From positions 682,001-746,000 of the forward strand of contig CAJZBQ010000056.1 in NCBI GenBank assembly GCA_914767885.1: DNA of 64,000 bases, read 5' to 3'. The stretch comes from Blepharisma stoltei (Eukaryota; Ciliophora; Heterotrichea; Heterotrichida; Blepharismidae). A program made the position numbers and the translations under genes. The notes under the pieces are model-generated. The model was not told the DNA's origin. It saw only the letters and a program-made list of their open reading frames with translations, and did not search any database. The stretch's first letter is position 1; each line of letters begins with the position of its first letter. Positions 23,301 to 33,560 of this stretch are shown here, piece by piece.

Positions 23301-23421
23301 AAGCAAAAATAAGGAGCAAAAATATGCAAATATTTATGTTTCTGTAAACAAAGAATCGTAAGATCGAATATTTTTCATTTACTTCTTCAGCTCACCATTT
23401 CTTGGAAAGTTTTCTGTGCAT
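20342..23421 (-). CDS. Hybrid sensor histidine kinase 2, with three IESs
   Basis: Paralogue of the neighbouring kinase, convergent with it. 717 aa after removal of 286, 247 and 393 bp. Start ATG at 23421 (MHRKLSKKWWAEEVNEKYS); stop TAA at 20342-20344 after IIKFL. It has the same order: membrane segments, PAS-like region (AFPDGIFILSENLEIVY), SHELRTPINAIAFL, LNLL/SNALKF, DTGIGID, GCGLGLHIS, and a receiver (VLIVDDNDFNR, VIVMDGEMPEMNG, KPCAAD). The first two junctions are clean. The third, inside the N-box, is in frame only if one nucleotide more than TAA-pointer excision is removed. Otherwise the gene looks intact. Confidence 0.85.
21136..21530. mobile_element. MITE-type IES with full CTCCGTGAGTGAACA inverted ends
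   Basis: Left end TAACTCCCCCCCCCCCTCCG then TGAGCGAACAAAA; right end TTTTTGTTCGCTCACGGAGG then GGGGGGGAGTAA. A second internal inverted copy of the GTGAGTGAACA motif lies inside each end. It is inserted between the Leu and Ser codons of the N-box of histidine kinase 2. Confidence 0.88.
22295..22543. mobile_element. TA-bounded IES in histidine kinase 2
   Basis: 247-bp segment bounded by TA (left TTACTCCACC, right GGAGGGAAAGCTA). Very AT-rich, with a degenerate ATTTAAAGG / CCTTCTTTAAAT terminal pair. TA-to-TA removal joins KVKRRL to SIIVNAFPDG in frame. Confidence 0.85.
22878..23166. mobile_element. IES with TGA pointer in histidine kinase 2
   Basis: Bounded by TGA on the plus strand (TCA in the gene). 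Left edge TGACTTCCCATCC; right edge TTCGTTCACGGAAGGGAGAG then TGA. Removing 286 bp with one TCA kept gives AIIYSESCCIGLFW in frame. A TA-to-TA alternative would create a TAG. Confidence 0.8.
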
Positions 23422-23605
23422 TATTTATTTACTTCATTAATCAAATTTCAGAGAAGAAGAATTTAATAAATTATCTTAATATTGGACATTTGAGCGATTT
23501 AGAGACATTTTGCCATTATTAATAAGTTCTCATTATCTGACTTTAATTAATCTTAAATTATGAAATAATGGCAATTTAAGAAATCTACAAAAAAAACTAA
23601 TTAGC

Positions 23606-23939
23606 TAACTCTCCAATTTAAACTGGAACTAAATATAATATAGATAAAATTTTCATTTTTTAGATGATATAACTTCTTTAAATTGGATTAAATGTGTTTA
23701 ATAGGAAAATTTTATAAGCGAAAAAACTAATTTTAAAAATTATTTTTGACTTAATTTAATGGGGAAATTGTAAGATAAATATTATTTGCAATTTCTCACA
23801 TTTAATCGATTAATTATTTAAATTAGGTCTTCGTAAAATAAATTGAAATTCAAAAATATTTCTTTCAATTTATATATTTTTTATTTTTTAGAAAAAAGAA
23901 CCCCCTTTAATTGGAACAGGATTGTTCCAATTGGACTAA
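23606..23939. mobile_element. Intergenic MITE (TTTAAATTGGAAC type)
   Basis: Begins TAACTCTCCAATTTAAACTG and ends CAGGATTGTTCCAATTGGACTAA. Internal motifs are TTAAATTGGATTAAATG and CCCCCTTTAATTGGAAC. It lies between histidine kinase 2 and the polo kinase; the rest of this 680-bp gap is AT-rich and empty. Confidence 0.65.
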
Positions 23940-24100
23940 GTATACACTTCTAGAATTTATTCCAATAATATACTAATATTGACTTAGTGAGGATATAATT
24001 TAACTTTATATTTCAAACTGGCACTATATATTTAAATTCATAATTATTGTATAAAAACTTATTTCTAAAAAATGTTTTAATTGATAAAACATTATGTTGA

Positions 24101-26889
24101 TTATTCCAGTGGTGAAGCAGTCTCCGTTGGCTTGCTTGACGGATTTACCATATTATTAAGGATGTCTTTCGTATATTTCAGCCTCTTCGTCATTTCTTGG
24201 TTACTACTTTCTTCTGCTACAGCTATTGGATAAGTATTTCTTTCTCCTTTTTTATCAACATAAGTAACTGTTTTTACATCAGTTGCTAATATCACTTCTG
24301 TGTGGTCTTGGAAATTCGCCTGTATAATTTTATTTGATAGTCTAAACATAATTGCATGCCTAGTTCTCATTCATTTCTTCATATACACCTGACTTGAAGT
24401 GTCATCATCATCTTCAAGCTCAATATCTAAAGATACATTGTCGTCCAAATAACTTTTGAAGTGTTGGAGCAAAGTAAGTTTTTTCTGAAGTGCAGCTGGA
24501 TAATCAGCCAATGAATAACAAGTTATGACATCTTGCCTTTCAGGGCCTTGTCGAGTTACATAATTAAACCGTTTTCCAGCAGGCAGGAGTATAATTTTTG
24601 TGCTATCATTAAAGCATGCATGATCATATAATGGCGGCATTCCTAAAGTGCCTATATACTGATTGACACCGCTATTTCATTTTATGATTGAGAGCTTAGC
24701 TTTAGATTAGAACTCTATCTCGGAAATAACTCGAGGGCAACTTGGAGGGGATGCGTGGTCAAGTAGAAATAGAAACCCAGTCCCCCCTCCCTCGAACCTC
24801 CCTATGTCTACCATTTGGCCAGGGCTAAGGGAATTGAAAGGTTTTCAGGTTTCCAGCTTCCATCCTGCAGTAGCCAAGGAGCCTTTATCATTAATAAATT
24901 AAAAGTCGCTCACTCTTGAGCTGTTTAAGCTGGCAACACCAGCGGCCTGTGAGCCTGGCACATGCAAAAAGGACAGAAGCTCTGGAGTAGCTATTTATAG
25001 TCGGCGTTAAGTCGTAGCCTGGTGTCTAGATTCTTAATTGCTTAAAGAGAAAAGTCATTAAAGCATACTCCTATGGCCCCATCTGAAAGTAAATAGCCAA
25101 GCCCATATTTTGTTGAATAATCGACCCATTTTTTGACATAGATTTCAGGACCGTTATCACTGTTTCTAGGCTTTGCAAAAGTAAATTTATTTTCTTCTCT
25201 GAATCTTGGAATTCTATCAGTGTTAATGAATTCTTGTCTAGGTGTTTTGATCGAATCTATTGGACAAGTTTCGTTCAATCTGCGATTTGTAGGTGAAGAT
25301 CTTCTACTTATTTCAAATTGATTTAAATATGACTCAGAAGGAGGGCATGCGAGGGTTGAAGGAGGTAGTAGCTTTGGAAATCCATTCCCTTGGCTAAAAA
25401 ACGGATGCTTTAAAAGGTCGTCAAGCGTGGGCCTTTTATTCGGGTCGCATACCAGAATTTGTGATATCATATTTTTGCTTGGCTCACTTAGAGGGACATT
25501 ATCAGGAAAACTGTAAGAAATCATCCTGATCCTTCTATAAGTAGTTTTTACATCAGAAGTCTCAAAAGGAGGCTTTCCTACAAGCATGGTATATGCGATT
25601 ACTCCTAATGCCCATACATCAACTTCAAAAGAATGTCCTTGCTTCCCATCTAAAACTTCTGGTGCAATATAATTTGGAGTTCCACAAATAGTCCTTTTCC
25701 TTTCTCCGTCAAATTCCAATTTCGCTGCCAAGCCAAAATCTCCCACTTTAACTTCCATTTTATCTGACAAGAAAAGGTTTCCAAGTTTCAAATCCCTATG
25801 GATTACTTTGTGCATGTGGAGATATTTTAAAGCTGATATGATCTGAACCAAATAGCATTGAACTTCCAGCTCCGTCAGCCTTTTTCTTCTTCTTAGAAGC
25901 TCATTCATAGTTTGATTTGTGCATAACTCCAGCATAATATACACATTTTCAGAGTCCTCGAAGAAGTGCTCAAAACCAACTATATTGGGATGATGCAAGG
26001 ATCGGTGAATTTTTATTTCTGATATGAGCTTTTGTTTGGCTCTTGCTTTAGCTAAAGACGCCTTACACCATTGGCTGGCGAGCAAGATTTTTTATTGACC
26101 TCGTGTGAATTCTTGTTTTAATTTTATTAATAATTTTTTATTCAGATTGGAATAATCAAACTTTATAAATATTTCATCAATTTTAATAGAATTAAATGTA
26201 TATTTAATTATAATTATAATTATAATTATAATTATTATTATTATTTATTATTAATCTTATCTTATCTAATTAATATTTAGAAAATCCGACTGCTGCAGAG
26301 ATATAACGCCCTTTTAGGCCAGCCAGTAACAGCTCCTGCGTGTTCCGAATAAAATTACCTCCTCAGGCGTGCTAAGTGGATAAGCCCAAGCCTCTGGATG
26401 GAGTTGGATGGGTCTCCTAGACTTATTATGGGACTAAAAGTTAAACCACTATTGGCGTGCAAAAGTTCTTAAGGTAAAACAATAAAATTCCATGAGGGGG
26501 AGAAGATGACAAAGCTAATTTTTCTCAAACTAAATACCATTTTATGTTTCATAATTATAAAAATCATATAACAAACCATTATATTTGAAAATTGTTTAAT
26601 TAAAACATTTCTTACTAGTTAATGAAGATGAATTAATTTTCTCAAAAATAGGGATTTTCTAATGACATAGCTTGCTAGCCAAGCCGGAGTTAGGGATAAT
26701 TTTGACTGCTGTTAACTTGTGGGATTCTTGGGTTGTAAACTCATAGCATCGTGCAAAGCCACCTTTCCCAAGAAATCTACCTTTTATAAACCGACGGATT
26801 GATGTCTCTCCGTTTTGCTTTGATACCTTTTCTTCAATAACAGTTCCTGGGTCAAATTCTTCAGAATTTCTTTTCGCTTTGCTTGTCAT
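24101..26889 (-). CDS. plk: Polo-like kinase (PLK) with two polo boxes
   Basis: 570 aa after removing 627 bp (26049-26675) and 449 bp (24606-25054). Kinase domain: glycine loop GKGGFARCYE, AVKII Lys, HRDLKLGN, DFGLA, T-loop RTICGTPNYIAPE. Polo box 1 begins YVKKWVDYSTKYGLGYLLSDG and continues across the second insertion (GVCFND/STKIILLP). Polo box 2 is MRTRHAIMFRLSNKIIQ ... VTYVDKKGER. This is a mitotic and centriole/basal-body regulator in known systems. The joined residues GLA/KARAKQKLISEIKIH match PLK consensus, confirming the first boundary. A linker of about 70 residues is Ser/Thr-Pro-rich. Confidence 0.95.
24618..25054. mobile_element. Retroposon R3 (12-bp TSD TCATTAAAGCAT) in polo box 1
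   Basis: 437-bp GC-rich body between perfect repeats at 24606-24617 and 25055-25066. Exact removal restores GVCFNDSTKIILL, the polo-box-1 core. No MITE termini. A tandem tail is not obvious. Confidence 0.85.
26049..26677. mobile_element. TA-bounded IES in the polo kinase domain
   Basis: 627-bp segment between TA dinucleotides; its TA-to-TA removal joins NSGLA to KARAKQKL. Inside are a (TAATTA)n microsatellite (26210-26260), a GC-richer repeat block (26285-26500) and no ACTCCC ends, so it is a composite rather than a simple MITE. Confidence 0.8.
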
Positions 26890-27263
26890 TTTGCTAATAA
26901 TTATATTTAATTGTTCTCCTAATTACAAATTTAGCATATAATTTGTGATTTACAAATGATAAGCTTTTAGAGAAAATAATAAGAAAAGTAATTAAGATAC
27001 CTCATGAATGTTTAGAATTATGGTTTTTTTTACAAATCAGCAATCCTTTTCCTTCCAATAGACTTTCCATTATTCGAAGGCTTTAATATTATATTTTAGT
27101 TTTATTATCACGAATATTTAACTCTAGCAAATATCCTGGCTAAATAAGTCTCAAAAAATAACTATATGCTTAATATAAAAATTAAGCTGACTTATTAATA
27201 AAATCGCCAAATTTCAATCACATTTCAAATTTCATTTCTCGGTCCACCCGCTATATTTTGTAA

Positions 27264-28292
27264 ATGGGAATTAATTGCTCCGGATGCTCATGTGCAAATA
27301 GAGAAAACGAGCTTAAAACTGAGCTTGAAATACTAGAAAATCAAACAACTGCAACTGCTAGAAATAAAAGTAAAGCCAAATCTGAAATTCCTCCAGATTT
27401 ATTGTTGAAATTAAAGAAGTACACTCCAAGGATCATAAAAATTCAAGCCATGTGGCGTGGCCATCAAGACAGAAAACTAGTGGCTCATCTCCGTAAAAAG
27501 CAAAGGATGAATGGAAAGTACTTTACAGATGAAGAGTCTCGTGAAACACTATCAGCAAAACAGTCAGGAATTCCTGAACGAGAAGATCGACCTCCTTATA
27601 GATTTAAAAGCGGAGCTGTATATGTAGGCCAGTGGAAAGGAGGATTCAGAGACGGTTATGGCATACAAACGTGGCCAGACGGTGCCAGGTATGAAGGCCA
27701 ATGAAAAGATAACAAAGCTCATGGCAAAGGAAAATTTTGGCATGTAGACGGAGATATATATGATGGAGAATGAAAAGATGATAAAGCTAACGGGAAAGGA
27801 ACTTACAAGCAAGCTAATGGCGCAATGTATGAAGGTGAATGAAAAGATGATATTCAAGATGGATATGGGAAGGAATCTTGGATTGATGGAAGCAAGTATG
27901 AAGGATATTATAAAGCAGGCAAAAAGCATGGATTTGGGACTTACATCTGGAAAGAAGGGTCGAAATATACTGGGCAATGAATTGATAATAAAATTAATGG
28001 GAAAGGAACTTATACGTGATATGATGGAAGACAATATGAAGGAGACTGACTAAACGGAACTATGCATGGAAGAGGGGTTTATGCATGGAAAGATGGGAGA
28101 AAATATGAGGGAGAATATCAGAATGATAAAAAGCATGGATATGGGATTTACTTGTGGGTTGATGGAAGAAAGTATGATGGGTATTGGAAAAATGGAAAGC
28201 AGCATGGGGAAGGATGGATAATGACACCAGATGGTACAAGAAGGAAGGGAGAGTGGAAAGATGGAAAAAGGGTTAGATGGATAGATATGTAA
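27264..28292 (+). CDS. Myristoylation-site MORN-repeat protein with IQ motif
   Basis: 342 aa in one frame with UGA = Trp in most repeats (YEGQWKDN, YDGEWKDD, YEGEWKDD). The N-terminus [10 protein letters not shown] fits N-myristoylation plus palmitoylation. An IQ-like motif ([14 protein letters not shown]) is near residue 58. About nine MORN repeats follow from residue 117, ending [15 protein letters not shown]. Such proteins scaffold membranes or cytoskeleton and may bind phosphoinositides; the IQ motif suggests calmodulin/centrin binding. There are no introns or IES. Confidence 0.9.
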
Positions 28293-28585
28293 CTAATGCT
28301 ATAAATAAATAATCCAGGATTATAATTGCCAGTTAAATCTAACGAACATGGGAATTTTGATAGGCAACTAATCATTTGATGATTAACTCAACATTTGATT
28401 TTTTTTATTGGCAGGTAAGATTCATTATCTCCGAGTTTATTTGAATTTTCTCAAAGCCAGATATCAATTTGAAAATTTATTTCAGGTTAAAAGACAGCAT
28501 TAATTTATTGGGTAATCATCTATTAATGTTTCTTAAATTAGCTCTCCAATTTATAATCTGCTTTTAATTGATAATAAGTTAATAA

Positions 28586-30388
28586 ATGAGCACAAGAAAA
28601 GATATTGGCCTCTACAGCCCTAGCGATGTTTTATCCACAAACCAGCTCTTAAAGACCAGGCAAAATCATTGTAAACTTTGCATGAACCGAGCATACTTTT
28701 CTAAATACACAAGAGTTGGATATATAATTGTTATAATCCTCTGTGCAATTGGCATAGTCTGAACTTTACTTTCACATGGTCAATTCCCTGACAATATGTG
28801 ATTTTGACTGCTTGAAGGCTTAGTTACAGTGCTTATAGCATTTGAAGTCTGCGTTAGAATGTATATTCAGAATTGTCATGCTTATTGGAAATCTTTATCA
28901 AATATTTTTGATCTTATTGTTGTTATTGTTTGTATTGTTGCTATTTCAATTGGCTTGTGGGATTCTGATATAGATGAGGACATTGGTGGAATTACAGGAG
29001 AAGTTCTTATGATTTTAAGGACAATTTTACAATTCCTAATTCCTCCTCTGCTTTTTTTAAATATTTATTTAATTTTTTTTGATCATACCAATTTCTAAAA
29101 AATTATGTTTAGAATGCAAGATTAGCTCCAAAAATAAGTGGATTTTGGTCGCTTAAAGAAAGAGGGAGTAAAGAGTTATAGTTTTTTTAAAAAATCAACA
29201 AAAAGCGCAGCTAACAGCATTAAAAATGATTGATTTTTCACAGCTAGCTGAGGCAAAAGATAATTCTCATATAAGGATGCATGATTTTTATTTTATAATT
29301 TGTGCAGGTGTGAGATTTCCTCAAGAAATTTGGAGGATTTTTCCTCACTCCCCTTGGCTAACTGATAAGATGTTTTTACTTTTTATTTTATAGAGATGGA
29401 GCATAAATTTCTTAAAAGGAAAATTCAGCCACAAAGCGGCTTTAATCGGTGATCAAGGATTTAGCAGTGGCGAAGATTCGTATTTATGGGAAAGCTCTGA
29501 TGGAGACAGTTTATTTTATGATGACGAGTTCTGATTTGAGGTTGATGAAATTCTTGGATCGGATTCGGATGAAGATGAAGAAAGAGATGCTGAAAACGAA
29601 AACGATTGAGAGAATGAATTAGGGATGGAGGAGTTTGAGAAGGTGAGAAGCTGAATTGCAGGATTTGAAGGAAGTGTGTTGGATGAGAATGAGCTGATCC
29701 TGACCACAGGATCATTAAGGCAGAGTTCACAAGAAATAGAGGTAAGGAAAGTAGGGATGAAGGATTAGATGCAAAAACTACAGAGAGCCCAACAGAGAGG
29801 ACTTTGCAAAATTAGGAGAAAAACCAGCCGAAAGGCCAACAGATAGACCAACAGAAAAGCCAAACAGAAAGCTAAGAGAGAAGCCAACAGAAAAACCAGC
29901 AGAAAATGCAACAGAAAAAGCCAACAGAAACCCAACAGGAAAGCCAATAGAAAAATCAGCAAAAGAAGATAGCAAAAAATCCAGCAATAAAGACAACAGA
30001 GAACTCAAAAATTAAGAGGTTTTCACTTGGAGATACTCAAGGACAGGGTGTGGTGCTATTGGAAGACTTGCAAACGGAAGATCAAGCAAGAAGGAAAGAT
30101 TGCTAAAAGTGTCACGGTGGGAAAAGGGAAAGGACTTGGAAAATGCCATGGTGATGCGAGGTTTGGAGCGATGTTTTGGGAAGGGAAGAAGAAAGAAAAT
30201 GGTCCATAAGGACCGTTGGGTGGCTGTAGCCACTAGATAATATAAGATAAGATAAGATGTTTTTAGTGGGAACACAATTATAGATCGACCTGACCCCCTT
30301 CCTGATAACTAAGGGGGAAGTTAAGAATATTTACTCAACACTTTTACCACTTTTCGAGCAAATATCTGATGAGGAAAAATTTTGATAA
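28586..30388 (+). CDS. Four-TM voltage-sensor-like (ion_trans) membrane protein
   Basis: Start MSTRKDIGLYSPSD; 230 aa after removing 133 bp (29038-29170) and 977 bp (29346-30322). Four hydrophobic segments follow (VGYIIVIILCAIGIVW; VTVLIAFEVCVRMYI; IFDLIVVIVCIVAISIG; EVLMILRTILQFL). The fourth has spaced Arg, continuing RVIVFLKNQQKAQLT, as in S4/coiled-coil regions of voltage-sensor-only proteins. There is no pore loop. The C-terminus is uncertain: the frame reaches TAA at 30386, but clearly coding-like sequence continues to TAA at 30581-30583 with further in-frame TAA and TAG. Family assignment is by topology only. Confidence 0.6.
29037..29171. mobile_element. Short IES (~133 bp) in S4 of the voltage-sensor-like gene
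   Basis: Left TAATTCCTCCTCTGC; right AAAGAAAGAGGGAGTAA. A degenerate TTTAAATTG-type MITE end pair. The S4-like frame QFL/RVIVFLKNQQ needs 133 bp removed, one more than TA-to-TA. Confidence 0.7.
29346..30322. mobile_element. IES carrying a nested retroposon (R4)
   Basis: Outer IES ends: CACTCCCCTTGGCTAACTGA on the left and TCCTGATAACTAAGGGGGAAGTT on the right, without the nested insert only about 90 bp. Nested inside is a body at 29379-30250 between perfect 15-bp repeats GATAAGATGTTTTTA (29364-29378, 30251-30265), with an AAGAT-repeat tail at its right edge, so plus-oriented. Removal of the whole IES joins IWRIFP to KNIYSTLLPLF. Confidence 0.7.
29399..30238 (+). CDS. Acidic and Pro/Thr/Glu/Lys-repeat ORF fragments inside retroposon R4
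   Basis: Not part of the surrounding gene if R4 is an insertion. A frame ending at 29766-29768 is highly acidic (EILGSDSDEDEERDAENENDWENE) with UGA at plausible Trp positions. The +1 frame then runs through imperfect PTEKP/ANRK repeats to TAA at 30013 and stays open (KDRWVAVATR) to 30238. It may be a 5-prime-truncated element protein or a captured host fragment. No known domain is recognised. Confidence 0.35.
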
Positions 30389-30718
30389 ACTGTTTCTGTA
30401 AAAAAATTTATCAAAATGTACTAGCCTGATATAAAGCTGAATGAAAATAATAAGCCACCTCCAGTAACAGAAGAAAATGAGGAGCGTTTTAATTTTATGA
30501 GACATAGCGATACAGACATATTTCATGCTAAAACAATGCATAAGCTTGATCTATCAACAGATTCGCAAGTTCTAAAAGAATAAATTATGTTGTTAATAAA
30601 TCTTACGTAATTGTTTTATTTTTTATTTAAAATATCACGATTATTCGTTTATATATGCTGCTTTATTTTATTTTATGTTCTATATTGTTAGATAAGAATA
30701 AGTTTAAAAGTTTATAAA

Positions 30719-32791
30719 ATGGGAGTTTGTTGTGGGAAATCAAAGAAGAGTAAGAATCATGAAATCGAACATATTGGTTTTCCCGAATTCAAAGTATTAG
30801 ACAGAGTAAGCAAATCTCTAATTACTCTAAACCCTAATGAAATTCAAAGGACAAGCTTTAAAGGAAAAGCCAAAATAAAGCAAGATTCTGGAATAGGTCT
30901 ACTCTTGAACTCTCAAATTTTTCTTATTGGCGGAAGCCGAAAATCAGGAACATTGACATCTAAAGCCTTTTTAATTGACCCACTCTTTGAAACAATCAAA
31001 TTTTTCCCTGATGTACCTGTATCAGTAAAGAAGGGAACGATTTTGGAATTTGAAAATTGGCTTTATTATATAGGTGGAGTATCACACTTGACAAAACCAA
31101 ACAGTGATTGTATTGACACTCCTGCTCCATTTATGAGGATAAATGGAACTCTCGAAGCATGAGAAATTCTGGATGACAAATTTTCAAAGGAAGGGCTAAG
31201 TATTAAAAATCTGCTTAATCCTGGATCATTTGTATATAGCAATAAAATCTATTTGATAGGCGGACATATATATGAAAACGAAAAATTGAGGTGGAACACT
31301 TCAATTTATTCAATAAAGCAAGACGGAAAGATATGAAAGCTGATAGATGAGCAATATGAGTTGCCAACAGGTTTGAATGAGACAATATGCATAGTAGATG
31401 GGGCAACTGTAGAGATTTTAAGTGAACGGGACAATGAAAATAAAAGATTTAAACACCATTTCAAAATTTTTTTCCCAACAAAACAAATTACAAAGCTCGA
31501 AGAATTTCCGGTATATCAAGAAAAGCTATATCCACCAATTTATATATGAAGTTTCACTATTTTGATAGGGAACGAAGAAATGGGAGTAAAGAAAAAAGGA
31601 GAAAACTTATGAAGAGTGGAAAAAATAATGCGAATGAATGAAGAAGCAAAAAAATCATTTGCTTCTCAAATAGGGTCACAAAAAGAAAGCTATCAGGTGG
31701 AAGTAATTGATATAGAAAGTATTAGCTCTGCTAAAGAGATAGAAGAACCAGAAAAAAAAGATGAGCATTCAGAACCCGAAGAAATTGAAGAAAATCAAGT
31801 AGAAATACGAACTCACAAAAAGTTGAAATTAGAAAACAACATCAAAGTTTCGCATGATGAAGTTGAAGTCGAAGCAATAGACATCAGTGTCGGGCATTCT
31901 GAGTCTCATTTAACATCGATCGACATCAATGATGCCCCTAAACAGATAGAAGAAGTTAAGCAGCTTACAACACCATTGCTAGGACTACTAGAAACTTTAA
32001 CCATCGAAGAGCGAGAAGTTTTCGCAAGATTCAAGCGAGAATTTGGATCAAAATACAGTGATCACACTCTTGGCAGATTTTTAAGAGCTCGCAAATTCGA
32101 TTACGAAAAATCAAGGCTGATGTTCACAAATTATTTGAAATGAAGAGAAGATAACGGAGTAAATGAAATAGCGTCCTGAGAGTTCAATGAACTTCCTCAA
32201 GTAAAAGAAGTGTATCCTCATGGATTTCACAAAACAGATAGACATGGAAGACCGATCTATATTGAAAGAATAGGGATGCTTCAAATAAAGCAACTCTTTG
32301 AAATCACAACTGAAGAAAGAATGCTCAAGTATTATATAAGAGAATATGAAGGCACAGTAAATGAAAAAATTCCTTCATGTGCTAATCTAGCTGGACATAC
32401 TGTGGAGCAAACACTCACCATTTTGGATCTTGGAGGTGCAACGACCAAACTTATGAGCAAAAATGTGTATAAGTTTATTAAATTGGCCTCATCAATTGCA
32501 CAAGACTATTATCCAGAAATGCTAGGGAAAATGTTTGTTGTTAACACTCCTGGGTTGTTTAATCTGGCATGAAAAGTGGTTCGCCCGTGGCTTGATGAAA
32601 GAACGCAGTCCAAAATAAGTATTGAAGGCAAAAATTTTCAAAATAAGCTGTTTGAACTAGCACCTCCTGAAAACTTGCCTGATTTCTTAGGAGGAACTTG
32701 CAGTTGTCCAGGAGGGTGCATAAATAGTAATGTAGGACCATGGAATAACCCGAAATATTTACCCAAAAAGAATCCAAATATTATAACTTAA
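30719..32791 (+). CDS. Kelch-like / SEC14 (CRAL-TRIO) fusion protein
   Basis: 690 aa, one frame with UGA = Trp. The N-terminus MGVCCGKSKKSKN fits myristoylation plus palmitoylation. Residues about 55-270 contain Kelch-like blades (IFLIGGSRKSG, LYYIGGVSHL, IYLIGGHIYE). An acidic linker follows (about 300-400). The CRAL-TRIO N domain starts around 435 (FGSKYSDHTLGRFLRARKFD) and the SEC14 lipid-binding domain includes DRHGRPIYIERIGM, LDLGGATTKLM, YYPEMLGKMFVVNTP and the C-terminal FLGGTCSCPGGC motif. Likely a membrane-tethered phosphoinositide/lipid transfer or sensing protein. The domain fusion is unusual. Confidence 0.9.
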
Positions 32792-33560
32792 TATGTTGGT
32801 TTAGTAAATAGTATGAATAGATATCATTAAATCTATCTCCGCTTTCAACATGGAAAAAATTAATATTTATAATAATTTCTATATGTAGCTTTGGAAACCG
32901 ATTTAATTCTCAAAAATCATAAAATTACTTATAACTAGTTCTATTTGCATATGAGACTAAATATTTAAACAAAGTTAGCATTTTTGGCGAAAAACTAGAT
33001 AAAATAAATAACTTATTTAATCAGAAAATATGCTTTTTTTTAAAAAAAAATTAACCCTTTAAACTGGAACAGATTTTTTGAAAGAAGTAAGTAAGAATTA
33101 ACAGATGCTAAGAATATACTTTATTTTACTAAACTATTGATACTGCAAATAAATCAGCTGTCTCAAATTTTCCTTATTTTTAGATCTTGATTTAGCTTCA
33201 TAGATTAGGATAGCATTAACGAAGGATGTAAGAATTTTGATTAAGGAATGCATATAATTTTGTCAGATAAAATATTTTCCTCAATGTTCAGCAGAACGAA
33301 AGTATTTTATTCATCATTACACCATAATTTATTTATTAACTAATAATAAAATATAACTAAATGGCTTTTTATGATATTCAATAAAGCAAAGTTCAAAAAC
33401 GACGTTTAAAGCTCAAATGAATGGACTCTTTTGCCGATTCTGATGAAAAGTTGATAAATGAATATAAATTATGTTTAATTTTATAAACTTCTAGTTATTT
33501 CTTTTACATTATTCGCTATTAAGCTGGGATGAACTTTTTTGTATTATAAATACTTCTTAA
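32792..33560. other. AT-rich intergenic region with MITE remnant
   Basis: No gene seen. Near 33050-33090 a fragment ACCCTTTAAACTGGAACAG followed by GAAGTAAGTAAG looks like one end of a TTTAAATTGGAAC-type MITE whose partner end is not recognisable. Confidence 0.4.

Noticed and set aside
26210-26260. Possible telomere- or CRISPR-like repeat array
   Set aside because: It is a simple TAATTA/TTATTA microsatellite inside an IES; no spacers and no conserved repeat unit.
27564-28034. Antisense ORF opposite the MORN gene
   Set aside because: Mirror of repeated MORN codons in the other strand.
29285-29392. A 95-bp IES between two TTTTTATTTTATA repeats, plus a 16-nt intron at 29449-29464, which together would link the voltage-sensor gene to the acidic ORF
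   Set aside because: The perfect 15-bp GATAAGATGTTTTTA repeats with a tandem tail explain the acidic ORF as a nested insertion, and the larger IES joins the gene in frame with divisible length. The simple T-rich repeat is probably coincidence, but I could not exclude it.
29769-30010. CCAACAGAAAA-type repeats as a minisatellite or regulatory array
   Set aside because: The units are irregular and keep one reading frame (PTEKP-like), so low-complexity coding sequence within R4 is more likely.
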